Shown: one piece after another, positions 8,823 to 17,653 of the stretch | Numbering within the stretch: the first letter of the stretch is position 1 | How the letters are laid out: each line of letters begins with the position of its first letter | Source of the DNA: Strigomonas culicis | Lineage: Eukaryota > Euglenozoa > Kinetoplastea > Trypanosomatida > Trypanosomatidae | Direction: 5' to 3' | Assembly (NCBI GenBank): GCA_000482145.1 | Contig: AUXH01000234.1 | Location: 1 to 26,582, forward strand | Length of the DNA stretch: 26,582 nt | Notes under the pieces: generated by a model | Database searches by the model: none | What the model saw: only the letters and a program-made list of their open reading frames with translations | What the model was told of the DNA's origin: nothing | Translations under genes and position numbers: made by a program

Positions 8823-9536
8823 TTAATCGATCATGCGTTTCTTCTTGAAGTAGCGCTTCATGTAGTAGATCTGAAAGGCAGAGAAGCCGACAAAGATTAA
8901 GATAACAACGATGGACAGGTACAGCACACGCGCGGTCATGTATTCGTTTGTGTTGCGCATAAGTCCCTCCTCCTCCTTGAAGTAGTTGTACTGCGTCTTC
9001 GCCTCCGCAATGAACTGATCCACCATCTGCAGCTTCGCCTCCAGCGGCCGCAGCCGTGTGACAGCCGTGTTCGCGCGCTGCTGCTGCTGCTCGAACTGCT
9101 CCAGCTCCATGCCGAGAAGAAAATCGAAGGTGATGGTGCGCGTCGGGTTGGGGCCGCTCGGCCGCTGGCCGGGAATGCTGCTGTCGTACTGCGCGGCGAA
9201 GCACACCTGCGTCAGGTCACCCTCCGTCATCGTGTTCGTGTACGACTTGGTTGTCGCCTTCACGTCATAGAAAAAAACGGTATTCTTCTCCACGTTGGAG
9301 AAGATGACGCTGACGCTGTTGCCACCGCCGTTGCCGCTGCCGACCGAATAGTGCACTCGGTGCGGTGTGCTCGACGGGATCTCCTCCTGGAAGCACATGG
9401 TCTTGCCGATGGGCAGCTCGAAGGTGAAGGCGGCCGCCGGCACCGCGCTCAGCAGCAGCAGCAGCAGCGCCAGAGCCGCGAGGCAGCGAGACAGTGGCGA
9501 CGACACCAATGCTCGTGTGGTCGTGGGGAGAACCAT
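8823..9536 (-). CDS. emp24/gp25L/p24 family cargo receptor
   Basis: A 237-residue type I membrane protein of the early secretory pathway. The chosen ATG (9534-9536) begins MVLPTTTRALVSSPL and is followed by a strong signal peptide (ALALLLLLLSAVPAAA). The reading frame stays open 124 codons further upstream, but that part crosses the predicted splice acceptor and a TA repeat, so I excluded it. The luminal part opens FTFELPIGKTMCFQEEIP, the classical start of a GOLD domain, with a second Cys in LTQVCFAAQYD able to pair with the first. A luminal coiled coil follows (ELEQFEQQQQRANTAV), then one transmembrane helix (VLYLSIVVILIFVGFSAFQI) and a short tail, YYMKRYFKKKRMID. The tail has aromatics for COPII and lysines for COPI, though the lysines are not at the exact KKxx position. 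p24 proteins carry cargo, notably GPI-anchored proteins, between ER and Golgi, which suits trypanosomatid surface coats. Confidence 0.94.
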   Translation of the reverse strand: MVLPTTTRALVSSPLSRCLAALALLLLLLSAVPAAAFTFELPIGKTMCFQEEIPSSTPHRVHYSVGSGNGGGNSVSVIFSNVEKNTVFFYDVKATTKSYTNTMTEGDLTQVCFAAQYDSSIPGQRPSGPNPTRTITFDFLLGMELEQFEQQQQRANTAVTRLRPLEAKLQMVDQFIAEAKTQYNYFKEEEGLMRNTNEYMTARVLYLSIVVILIFVGFSAFQIYYMKRYFKKKRMID

Positions 9537-9567
9537 ATGGGTTTGGGTTTTTTTTATTATTACAATT

Positions 9568-9596
9568 CTTTTTTTTTTGAAGCGAGAAGGACAGCA
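9568..9596 (-). promoter_or_regulatory. Predicted spliced-leader acceptor for the p24 gene
   Basis: In transcript sense GTTGCTGTCCTTCTCGCTTC followed by A residues reaches its first AG at 9569-9568, 31 bases before the ATG. Confidence 0.5.
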
Positions 9597-9650
9597 ACGT
9601 ACCAAGTAGTATATGTCTCTCTCTCCCTTTCTATATATATAAATAGATAA

Positions 9651-9654
<4 letters not shown>

Positions 9655-9688
<34 letters not shown>
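9655..9688. repeat. (AT)17 microsatellite
   Basis: Seventeen perfect AT units, probably upstream of the mature p24 leader. Confidence 0.95.
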
Positions 9689-9694
<6 letters not shown>

Positions 9695-10028
9695 TTTTGA
9701 GTGCTGTTGTGCTATGTGTATGAGCTTGAGAAGGAAAAAGAGAAGGGTGTGAAGACGAAAACAGTAGGTAGGCATGGAGACAGAAAAAAAAGAACGAATA
9801 ATAATCAAAAATAATTGTCAAAAACGCAATAAAAAAAATGTACAACGATAGGAGAGACACCATCACTACGCAACACCGAAAGCTAAAACAAAAATGTAAT
9901 CGCAACAAAAATAGAGATAACCGTCACGCAAGTGCTGCAGCGGCAAAGAGTGGTAACAATAATACCAAAAGAAAAAGAGAGAGTGAGAGTGCACGAGTGT
10001 CACTTCTCTCCATCTACACATTTCATTT

Positions 10029-10048
10029 CTCTCTCTCTCTCTCTCTCT
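10029..10048. repeat. (CT)10, an AG repeat in the transcript
   Basis: Ten CT units. Read on the minus strand the AG repeat begins inside the TAG stop of the 268-residue membrane protein and continues into its 3' UTR. Confidence 0.95.
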
Positions 10049-10853
10049 AGTTCTCATCCAACGAATGAAGTTCTCTCTTTTCCATAGTGCTTTCGTTTTC
10101 TGCTGCGGCAGCGGCCGCCGCCGCCGCCGCTGCCTCCTTCGTGGCGACGAGCGCCTTCAACTCTCGCGGCGACGGTGACTGGGACGTGCCTGTGGTCCTG
10201 GTCCCGGCCGCCGTCGGCAGCGGCAGCGGCCCTACGTTGGGGCTCAGCAGCCGGTGCGAGGAGTAGAGCAGCGGCATGCTCACCGTGCCGCTGAGGTCGG
10301 TCCCGGACCCCATCCTGGACCCCTGCTTGGACTGCCGCACCTGCTGATCCTCCTCCTCCTCCTCCATTACCGACTTGCGGGGCTGCTGCTTCTGCCGCAT
10401 CATCCGCAGGCGCTGCAGCTCGCCCTGCAGCAGGGGCGTGTCGCTGTCCAAGCGCCGCCGCGCGCGAATGAGCGCGTCCACGCTCTCGTCCAGTTTGTAC
10501 AGCTCCTTGAGGTGGCAGACGTGGCTCCCGCTGTTGAAGTCCCGCGACGAGAAGGCGGGCGTGAGGATCACCCCCTCCTGCGGGGTGAGGGAGTGCTGCG
10601 GCGTGTAATGCTCCGCCTCCGCGGCGTGGTACGAGTCGCGGTAGAAGGCCGTCACCCGCCGCAGCGGACACCACAGCAGGTAGAGGAAAAGGAGGATATA
10701 GAGGACGAGCAGACACGGGGCGACGACGCAGACGTAGATCATGCGCGCGTGGGTGTCACGGAAGTAGGCGGTCGGCACGCCCGCGATGAAGAGCAGTGCC
10801 ATGGAGAGGACGCACAGCAGCAGCCAGATGGGGAAGCGAGGCACCGCAACCAT
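10047..10853 (-). CDS. Two-helix membrane protein, unknown
   Basis: A 268-residue protein I do not recognise. I chose the ATG at 10851-10853 (MVAVPRFPIWLLL); the frame extends 21 codons further through a CA repeat with no support. Two hydrophobic helices lie near the N-terminus (IWLLLCVLSMALLFIAGVP and MIYVCVVAPCLLVLYILLF) with a short loop FRDTHAR between them. A basic WCPLRRV boundary follows, then a long hydrophilic and probably cytosolic tail. The tail has a charged helical part (ELYKLDESVDALIRARRRL), an acidic EEEEED patch, Ser/Pro/Gly-rich linkers and a run of 12 Ala near the end. The topology suggests a hairpin anchor with a regulatory tail. The location is unknown. Confidence 0.8.
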   Translation of the reverse strand: MVAVPRFPIWLLLCVLSMALLFIAGVPTAYFRDTHARMIYVCVVAPCLLVLYILLFLYLLWCPLRRVTAFYRDSYHAAEAEHYTPQHSLTPQEGVILTPAFSSRDFNSGSHVCHLKELYKLDESVDALIRARRRLDSDTPLLQGELQRLRMMRQKQQPRKSVMEEEEEDQQVRQSKQGSRMGSGTDLSGTVSMPLLYSSHRLLSPNVGPLPLPTAAGTRTTGTSQSPSPRELKALVATKEAAAAAAAAAAAENESTMEKRELHSLDEN

Positions 10854-11853
10854 CGTGGAGAGAGGAATAAGAATACTAAATAAATATAGACCACACACAC
10901 ACACACACGCACACACACACGATAGCTATAACGAGTTTTTGTTGTTGGCTTCTTTTATGATCCGCCTCTTCGGAAACCCAAAAAGAGAAAATGAAAAAAA
11001 GTATATCTTTCTATCTAGCGCCCAGCGTTGCGAGGCTAGTGAGTAGAGATTTGTGCAAAGGGGGGAAGGGAGAGAGTATGTGAGAGAAGGAAAAAAAAAG
11101 ACGCTTGATAAAAGCAGTAGAGTGTGACATAACAACAAGTAAAGGCAAAAAAAAGTGTCTGCACATGAAAAAAAGTCAATTACACAGTACATAGGGTATA
11201 TAAACGGATGATGCGGTCTGAACAGTTCTTACTCCATGTATATATTTTTTTGTATATGTGTCGTGATTGCAAAGGTAACTTCCTGATAGGGTAGCTTCTT
11301 CCAAGTTTGTATATTGAGCTCGTTGTTTTTGATATACATATAGTGTATGCAACTTTTTTTTTGAGTTTTAGTTGTTGTTGCTTTTTTTTTTTCTCCCCAA
11401 TCAGTACATGCAAATGTATAGTTTTTTTCTTCTTCTTTTCTTTTCTTTTTTCTCGTGTTTGAAGTTTGTTTTCGTGTTTGCCTTACCTTCTGGTCTTCAT
11501 TTTTCTCCTTTCCTCTTTTTTTCCTCTTTTGGAGAAAGAGGAGAAAGATTAAAGTAACACAAATGGAAGAAAACAATATGCACAGATAACACGAAGAAGA
11601 AGAAAAGAAAGTGGTTCAACAAAAAAAAGAAGGTGAAAAAAGGAGGTAATTGTCAACAATGATAACAAGCAAACAAACAAGAACGAGCGATACGAAGAGA
11701 GCGAAAACAAACATATATATAAGTGGAAGAAACACGTAGAGAGGCACGTCACCAAGCTGCTCGGATATACTTCAGAGTTGCTTCCGAAACACGAGTTGTC
11801 ATCGGAGGCTGCAACCGCGCGTCTCCTCTCACCCTACTCTTTCTATTTTCCTT
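10854..11853. other. Spacer of 1.0 kb between LOG-domain gene and the 268-residue membrane protein gene
   Basis: AT-rich and purine/pyrimidine-asymmetric, with A runs and T/C-rich stretches around 11385-11545. It should contain the 3' UTR of the LOG-domain gene and the leader of the membrane protein gene. No tRNA or credible small gene was seen on either strand. Confidence 0.55.
10892..10920. repeat. Interrupted (CA)n microsatellite
   Basis: CA units with one CG interruption, 39 bases before the start codon of the 268-residue protein. In transcript sense it is a TG repeat close to where the splice acceptor should be. Confidence 0.9.
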
Positions 11854-14067
11854 TTACCACTTGCCCTGCAAGAACTCGGAAGCCACCATGTAGCCCCTGT
11901 CGTTGGCCGGAAACTTGGGCCCTATCGGCAGCGTGCCCGCGAAGAAGTGCGTGTACACCTCGAGCGCCTCCTGTCCGGACTCCACAATCCACGGCACGGT
12001 GGAGATCCACTCGCTGCCGCGGATGGTGCCGGCGCGCCGGTTGGCGCTGTAGCGGCTGGCGATCTTCGCGCCCCAGTGATCGGCGGGACCAAAGAGGAGA
12101 ATGGGATTCGCGGGGACGGTGCCCACCTTGCGGCGCACCTCCTCCAGCGCGTACTCAAAGTCCGTGCCGATGCCGCCAATGAGGAAGATGGGAAAGTCCA
12201 GGTTGAAGTCGGACTGCCGCTCCACCAGCTTGTCCGCGCGGTACGTGAAGTAGGCCTCGCAGTACGGGTTCTGCTTCTGCTCGTTGATGGTCGAGCCCGG
12301 CTTGGTTGACACGCTGCCGAAGTCCACAACGAGCCCGCAGGAGAGGATGCCGAGCGACCGGGCGACGCGGTTGCCCACCTCCATTGCACCGGGGCCGCCG
12401 CCGGTCAGCAGCGCGATGGGCTTGGTCGCGTTCAGCAGCGGGTGCTGCGCGGTCCGCTTGACCTGAAGGATGCCGTTGAGCAGCAGCATCAGCTCCGCCT
12501 CGAAGTCGCCCGCCACGAGGTTGGAGCCGTAGACGCCGAACATGGTCGCGTGGAGGTAGTCCTGCCGGCGGTTGATGGGCACGAACTGCCCCGCGTCCAT
12601 GCCGGCGCGCCGAATGTACTGGAACATCTCCCCCTTGCGCTCGTCCACGTGCATGACGGCGATGCCGACGTTCGTGAGGTCGCCGAGGAGCGAGCTGTCG
12701 TCCTGGCTGAAGAACTGTCCGTGGTGCCGTGACGCGCGCGTGAAGAAGATGGCGCGCAGCTTCTTGCCGACCATGCGGGACAGAATGAGCGACTTGAGGC
12801 TCGGGGAGGGGAAGTAGCGGCAGAGGAGGACGCCCTCGCTGCTAATGTCGTCCATCGCGATGGCGCTCAGCAGCGCATACTCGCACTGCTGGTACACGTA
12901 GCGCTGCACCTGCTCCTGGCGCTCCTCCGGCTGGTCCGGCTCCGCGTAAGCGATCTGCTGCGGGTCCGCGGTGAGCCAGTCGTCCTGCGTCATCTCCGTG
13001 AACTGGCCGCCCTTGCACAGGTAGGCGCAGCACGGCAGCCCGTCGTCCGGCGCCGTCGCGAAGACCTTCAGCAGGTCCCTCGTCGAGACGCACCGCTCCG
13101 CGAGCGTCTTGCGCAGCCCGAAGGGGATGTGCTCGCGAAAGCTCTCCACCGTGAAGAACTCGATCGGCACGTGCGTCAGCTCCTCCGCGCTCTCACCGTA
13201 GAAGACAAACGTGCGGTCGCGCAGCTGCGAGCCGTGCTCCTCCGGCTCGATGACGCGCGAGCTCATCGAGTGCAGCCCCTTCGGCAGCAGCTCCTCCACG
13301 ACGCGGCCGAAGAGCGTGCGGAAGTGCATCGCGTAGCCGCGTACCATGAGCGTGCCGGTCGGCGCGCAGATGCGGCTGTGGCCCTCGTGGAACTCCTGGT
13401 GCAGCCGCACAAGGTCCTTGTAGGGCGTGTGGCGCTTGAGCGCGGTGCCGATCGTCGGCAGCAGCCCGTGCACCTCGCCGCTGTAGGTGAAGGTGCCGGG
13501 CAGCACCGGCAGGTAGGCGACGACGCGGCCATCCACGACCTTGAGGTCCCAGTCCGGGTGGTCGCCGGAGCCGTAGATGAGCAGCTGCTCGCCCCGCTGG
13601 TTGCGGTGGTCCAGCAGGCGCGTCAGGTAGGACACGTTTCGGACGACGCGGTTCTCCTCGCGCGCGAAAAGCTTGCCGACGCAGGCGCCCTGTCCGATGA
13701 AGTCGAGCAGCAGGATCGCGAGAGGGGTCAGCGCGACCAGGTCCATCGTGATGGTGCAGAAGCGCTCCGTGCCGTCCATGTCCAGCACGATGTTCTCCGC
13801 GTTGACGCCGAGCTGCGTGATGGACGAGCGCAGGACGAACTCGCACGGCACGTCTCCCTGCAGCCCGCGGAACTTGGGGTGGATGCCGCCCACGATCGCC
13901 TGCACCTTGGACAGGGTGCGACTGATGCGCTGGTAGGTGTGGATGCTCGCATCCTTCGTCGCCAGATCGTACGGGTTCTTGTACTTGCCGCGCGAGATGG
14001 TGTAGCTCTCGTCGCGGCGGTGGTGGAGGACACAGTCCGGGTACCAGCGGCAAGACTCGGCGGGCAT
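11854..14067 (-). CDS. LOG-type Rossmann domain protein, large
   Basis: A 737-residue protein. The start is the ATG at 14065-14067 (MPAESCRWYPD); three codons upstream there is only a GTG. The C-terminal third (about 470-690) has the signature of the LOG / 'lysine decarboxylase-like' family. The first motif is GGGPGAMEVGNRVARSLG near residue 557, matching GGGxxGxM. The second is LIGGIGTDFEYALEEVRRK near 630, matching GGxGTxxE with Ile in place of the usual Pro. Characterised LOG proteins cleave nucleotide monophosphates to free base and ribose 5-phosphate (cytokinin activation in plants, PpnN nucleotide control in bacteria). The conserved Glu and glycines suggest a working or nucleotide-binding site. 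The first 450 residues match nothing I recognise and contain well-ordered segments (VPCEFVLRSSITQLGVNAENIVLDMDGTERF, LLIYGSGDHPDWDLKVVDGRVVAYLPV). Trypanosomatids depend on purine salvage, so a nucleotidase role is attractive but only inferred. Confidence 0.88.
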   Translation of the reverse strand: MPAESCRWYPDCVLHHRRDESYTISRGKYKNPYDLATKDASIHTYQRISRTLSKVQAIVGGIHPKFRGLQGDVPCEFVLRSSITQLGVNAENIVLDMDGTERFCTITMDLVALTPLAILLLDFIGQGACVGKLFAREENRVVRNVSYLTRLLDHRNQRGEQLLIYGSGDHPDWDLKVVDGRVVAYLPVLPGTFTYSGEVHGLLPTIGTALKRHTPYKDLVRLHQEFHEGHSRICAPTGTLMVRGYAMHFRTLFGRVVEELLPKGLHSMSSRVIEPEEHGSQLRDRTFVFYGESAEELTHVPIEFFTVESFREHIPFGLRKTLAERCVSTRDLLKVFATAPDDGLPCCAYLCKGGQFTEMTQDDWLTADPQQIAYAEPDQPEERQEQVQRYVYQQCEYALLSAIAMDDISSEGVLLCRYFPSPSLKSLILSRMVGKKLRAIFFTRASRHHGQFFSQDDSSLLGDLTNVGIAVMHVDERKGEMFQYIRRAGMDAGQFVPINRRQDYLHATMFGVYGSNLVAGDFEAELMLLLNGILQVKRTAQHPLLNATKPIALLTGGGPGAMEVGNRVARSLGILSCGLVVDFGSVSTKPGSTINEQKQNPYCEAYFTYRADKLVERQSDFNLDFPIFLIGGIGTDFEYALEEVRRKVGTVPANPILLFGPADHWGAKIASRYSANRRAGTIRGSEWISTVPWIVESGQEALEVYTHFFAGTLPIGPKFPANDRGYMVASEFLQGKW

Positions 14068-14821
14068 GGTTGGCACAGTAAGATAGATAGAAGGATAGAT
14101 AAGCTACTCTATGATCCAGCAATGGCTGTCCTAGTACAAGAAAGTAAAAAAAAAAAGGATGAACCTCTTCTTGTTGCTACTGCTGTGTAGTGTGGAGGGC
14201 GTATATCGTAGATCTCACCTCTCCTCTTTACTAGTGATGCACCGTTCTTTCCGATATGGTTTAAGGTGTGAGCTTGTGTGTACGTCCCTAAATGAGATAT
14301 CAGTAAAGGTGAATCAGTTCAATTGCAATTGCTACGGGACGCCTTCTTTTTGTTTGTTTGTTTTTTCTTTGTATTATTGTATATACAGATATATATGTTA
14401 ATACTTTATAAGGGGAAAAAAAGATTGACGTAGAGCAAAAGGGGAGTAGAAGAGATTAGAGTGGAGAACGAGTGACTATGGTTATCATTAATCTCCATTT
14501 TCTGTCACAGACAACATGGGCATCGAATGGGACAATAAACGGCTGTATTTTATTTTCAGTTTTTCATACTGTACCACGACAACAATGAATACAAAAGTGA
14601 GAAAAAAAGGTTATTATCGAACTACTTCTTAAGCGAAATTGGAAAATGGTATTAATTAAACAGTCATTTGTCGATTAGTATTATATATTATATAACGTTA
14701 AGGAAAAGAAAAAAAGAAGTGGTAATGTGATGGCCAAGATGCGCACACCCTTCTTCTTCCATGGTCCATTTTTTTGTGCCGTCTCGCTTCTCTCCTTCCC
14801 TCGGTTTGCTTTCCTCCGCTG
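14068..14821. other. Spacer between EBP2 and LOG-domain gene
   Basis: AT-rich; holds the LOG-domain leader and the EBP2 3' UTR. No gene or repeat of note. Confidence 0.55.
14131..14160 (-). promoter_or_regulatory. Predicted spliced-leader acceptor for the LOG-domain gene
   Basis: In transcript sense a T-rich tract (CATCC, a long T run, CTTTCTTGTACT) reaches its first AG at 14132-14131, 63 bases before the ATG. Confidence 0.6.
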
Positions 14822-15721
14822 TTAGTGGCGATGCCGCGCATTCTTCCCTGGGCGGTTCTTCTTGGCAGCACCGCCCGGGCGCAGGTTGCGCGGCCGCGAC
14901 TCGCGCGGCCCGCCGCCGCGTCCGCCACGGCCTCCGCCACGCCCGCCGCGCCCGCCACGGCCGCCACGTCCGCCGCCGCTGCCGCGGCCACCGGTGAGCT
15001 CCTCCTCCTCCTCCAGCACCTCGCGCAGGTCGCCCTTCCGCTTCTTGCGCCAGTCGTCTAGCTTGCCCTGCATGTCCCGCTTGTACTTGGCGCGCTGCCG
15101 CAGCACCTCCGCCTGCACCTCCTTGCCGTACTTCTTCTGGTCCTTCATCGCGCGGCGCTGCGCCTGCGCCTCGATGCGGGCCTTGGAGGCCTCCATCGCC
15201 TGCCGCACGTCGTTCATGTGCACGTCGCTCTTGTACATCTCGGCGTAGTAGTCCGCCGGCCGCCGCCACGGCACGCCGGCCGCCTCCAGCATCTGCACAC
15301 CCCGCGCCGCGGAGAGCAGCGTCTGCTGCAAGAAGGCCTCCTCGCGCTTCGGGTCGTCGTCGGCGTGTAGGTCCGCCGGGAGGTGGCGCGTGGACGTCAG
15401 CGCCATGCGCTCCACCCACTGCGCCGGCTCCGCGAACTCGATCTCCTGCGGAGCCTCCGTCGCCGCCGCGGCCGCCACCTCCTCCTCCTCTTCTTCCTCC
15501 TCGTCCAGGTCCTTGTCCTCGTCCTCCGCGCTCATAACGATGTCCACGCTCGAGTCGACCTCCTCCTCCTCCTCCTCCGCGGCGAGGCGCTGGCTCTTCT
15601 TCTTTTTCCGCGCGGTGAGGCGCTGCTCCTCCGCGTCTTCCTCCGCGAGGCGCTTCTTCACGACCTCCTTCTTGGAGGCCTTTACCTTCTGCCGCTTGGC
15701 TGCTATGTTGAAGACGGGCAT
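14822..15721 (-). CDS. EBP2: rRNA-processing protein EBP2
   Basis: A 299-residue nucleolar protein required in yeast for 27S pre-rRNA maturation and large-subunit assembly. I chose the ATG at 15719-15721 (MPVFNIAAKRQKVK); the open frame extends upstream through pyrimidine tracts. Residues 1-60 are basic with nuclear-signal-like clusters (KRQKVKASKKEVVKKR, RKKKKS). An acidic region (poly-Glu/Asp) follows to about 95. The EBP2 core spans about 105-215: STRHLPADLHADDDPKREEAFL, then VPWRRPADYYAEMYKSDVHM, then RRAMKDQKKYGKEVQAE. It closely follows the known family pattern (HLP..., ...PFKRPLDYFAEMVKSDEHM, ...KKFGKQVQ). The tail has Gly/Arg repeats (about 243-280), a likely RNA-binding feature, and ends KKNRPGKNARHRH, like the NRPGK tail of yeast Ebp2. 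It is shorter than yeast Ebp2 mainly in the N-terminal part. Confidence 0.94.
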   Translation of the reverse strand: MPVFNIAAKRQKVKASKKEVVKKRLAEEDAEEQRLTARKKKKSQRLAAEEEEEEVDSSVDIVMSAEDEDKDLDEEEEEEEEVAAAAATEAPQEIEFAEPAQWVERMALTSTRHLPADLHADDDPKREEAFLQQTLLSAARGVQMLEAAGVPWRRPADYYAEMYKSDVHMNDVRQAMEASKARIEAQAQRRAMKDQKKYGKEVQAEVLRQRAKYKRDMQGKLDDWRKKRKGDLREVLEEEEELTGGRGSGGGRGGRGGRGGRGGGRGGRGGGPRESRPRNLRPGGAAKKNRPGKNARHRH

Positions 15722-16174
15722 GTGCGGATGGATAAAAAGAGAGAGAGTGACGAAAAAAAAAAGAATGTACTTACTGATCGATTGACAATTCTTCAACACA
15801 CGCACGCACACGCACTTCTGAAAATAGATGGGTGTGCGTATAGGTGTGTCAACGCGAATAGAGTTAGATACGAAGGTTAGACTTCTTTTTTTACTAGGTG
15901 AGTCAGGTGAGAAGGAAGGAAAGAAGGGAAAAAAGAATGTAGTAGATGAACGCACAGAGAAGGTCAGCGTACACACAATGACTTACGTCATATGTTGTCT
16001 TACGTGTAAGAGGCAGTCGAGAGCGCGCGGAGGCACGGTCAGTATTGTTTGTTTTGGATAGCTGTACATCTGAAATAAATGAGTTTATACAAAAAAAAAG
16101 AACATATATGAATACAACAGAAAAAAAGAGAGAGAAAGGACCTGTGAAGGATGGTTGTGTGCCAGCGCACCACT
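15722..16174. other. Spacer between trypanin and EBP2
   Basis: Immediately upstream of the EBP2 ATG the transcript is almost pure pyrimidine with no AG. Upstream AGs occur around 15766-15776. The rest is the trypanin 3' UTR. No gene was seen. Confidence 0.55.
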
Positions 16175-17653
16175 TCACATGGTGCTGCTGTAGGTGCCGG
16201 TGCGCCCCTTCGCGGTCACATCCAGCCCCGTGACGCCGTTATCCTGCAAGTACTCCTCGTAGGAGGACACGATGTCCTGCCCGCGCTCGGTCATCTGCGT
16301 GAGCAGGAACTTGAGGTCCTCAATCGTCTTGTCCTTCTCCGACAGGAGGTCATGGACCTTCTGCTCCAGCTCCTTCACGTCGCTGCTGTCGATGTTGGCG
16401 CGCTTGAGCAGCTCGGTGAGCTTCGCGTCGCGGCCCTCCAGGTCGCACTGCACGAGCTCCAGCTTCTTCTGCAGCAGCACGCGGCGAAAGGCAGACTTGC
16501 GCTGGATGTCCTGCAGCATCGTGTTGTACTTGTGCAGGATGATGTCGCGGTCCTCCACGAGCTTGCTGTACCGCTGCGTCAGCACCTCGTGCTCCCAGGA
16601 CAGGTTCTGGAAGTCCTGCTCCGCCTCCTGCGCGACGGCCTTGAGCTCGCACAGTTTCTCCTTGTTGCTGCTGAAGTCCGTCAGCTCCAGCTCGAGGTCC
16701 TTCCGCTGCTTCTGCAGCTTCGCGAGGGGCTCCGTGATCTTCTTGTTCTGCAGCGCCACCTCGTACATGGCCTTCTGGTTGTGCGCCTCCGTCCGTTTGC
16801 GCGTGTACACCTCATCCTTGAGCGTCCGGATCGTCTCTAAGTTGTTCGACGTGATCTCGCCAAAGTAGTCCTTCATCTCCTTGAAGGTCGTCTCGTGCAC
16901 CTGCCGCAGCTCCCGCTCGTGCTCCTCCTTCTGCTTCTCGATGCGCTCCACCTCCTCGCGCCGTGCGCGATCCATCTCGGTGCGCACCGTCTTGAGCTTG
17001 AACTCGTACGTGGTGTGGATCTCCTTGATCTCCCGCTCGAACTGCGCCTGCTGCTCCGCGATCTCGCGGTCCTGCTGCGTCACGAGGGTCTGCCGCTGCT
17101 CCCGCTGCCGGCGCTCCGCCTCGCGGTCGAGCACCTTCACCTCGCGCAGGTGCTGCCGCGCAATGCGCTCGAGCTGCCGGTACTCGTCCTCCTTCGCCTG
17201 CAGCGCGCGCTCCGCCTCCTCCTTCATCGTGGCCATCTGCATCTGGTTCGTGTAGAGCAGGTTGCGGATCTTCTGCTTGAAGACGCTAAGCTCCACCGCG
17301 TGCCGCTCGAGCTCCTCCGCCTTCTGCGACTCGCGCGCGCGGAGGGACTCCTCCGCGTCCTCCAGCTGCCGCTTTGTGATGTCCCAGAAGGACAGAATGC
17401 GGTCCCGCTCCAGCTGGAAGTAATTGCGCATCGCCTGGGTCTTCTGCAGCGCGTCCGTCGCCATCCAGGCGTCGCGGCCGTCGACGGTCTCGCCTAGGGG
17501 GACCGGCGGAGGGCCCTCCGCCGCCGCCGCCGCTGGTGCATCGCCTTTCTTTCCCTTCCCCTTCGTGCTATCGCCGGCGGCGGCGGGCTTCTTTGAGGCC
17601 GCCTTCTTCCCTCCTGGTGCCGGCGCCTTAGGCTTGGCGGCCTTCGGTGGCAT
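16175..17653 (-). CDS. DRC4: Trypanin / DRC4 (GAS8 family), flagellar dynein regulatory complex
   Basis: A 492-residue coiled-coil protein of the nexin-dynein regulatory complex, which links outer doublets in the axoneme and controls flagellar beating. An Ala/Lys/Pro-rich N-terminal extension (1-50, MPPKAAKPKAPAPGGKK) is followed by the diagnostic NYFQLERDRILSFWDITKRQLED, nearly identical in pattern to metazoan GAS8. Charged coiled coil runs from there to about 470. The GAS8 core covers about 210-425, with EEHERELRQVHETTFKEMKDYFGEITSNNLETIRTLKDEV and KITEPLAKLQKQRKDLELEL. The protein ends in a short Ser/Thr-rich tail. T. brucei trypanin is the founding kinetoplastid member and slightly shorter, mainly because of the N-terminal extension here. 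ATG 17651-17653 lies just after a textbook splice acceptor, supporting this start. No defect was seen. Confidence 0.95.
   Translation of the reverse strand: MPPKAAKPKAPAPGGKKAASKKPAAAGDSTKGKGKKGDAPAAAAAEGPPPVPLGETVDGRDAWMATDALQKTQAMRNYFQLERDRILSFWDITKRQLEDAEESLRARESQKAEELERHAVELSVFKQKIRNLLYTNQMQMATMKEEAERALQAKEDEYRQLERIARQHLREVKVLDREAERRQREQRQTLVTQQDREIAEQQAQFEREIKEIHTTYEFKLKTVRTEMDRARREEVERIEKQKEEHERELRQVHETTFKEMKDYFGEITSNNLETIRTLKDEVYTRKRTEAHNQKAMYEVALQNKKITEPLAKLQKQRKDLELELTDFSSNKEKLCELKAVAQEAEQDFQNLSWEHEVLTQRYSKLVEDRDIILHKYNTMLQDIQRKSAFRRVLLQKKLELVQCDLEGRDAKLTELLKRANIDSSDVKELEQKVHDLLSEKDKTIEDLKFLLTQMTERGQDIVSSYEEYLQDNGVTGLDVTAKGRTGTYSSTM

Larger units (their letters stand above)
9537..10046. 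other. Spacer between the 268-residue membrane protein gene and p24
   Basis: Holds (AT)17 at 9655-9688, A-rich sequence and, at its right edge, a CT repeat touching the neighbouring stop codon. No gene was seen. Confidence 0.6.

Noticed and set aside
9537..9908. Upstream extension of the p24 frame by 124 codons
   Set aside because: It has no ATG at its start, runs through the (AT)17 repeat as IYIYIY and crosses the likely splice acceptor. The signal peptide follows the ATG at 9536.
14068..14076. Start of the LOG-domain protein three codons earlier
   Set aside because: The codon is GTG, not ATG; nuclear kinetoplastid genes start with ATG, so 14067 is used.
15722..15976. 85-codon N-terminal extension of EBP2
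   Set aside because: It is Phe/Ser/Pro-rich translated pyrimidine tract, unlike any EBP2 N-terminus. The basic start MPVFNIAAKRQKVK is a better fit.
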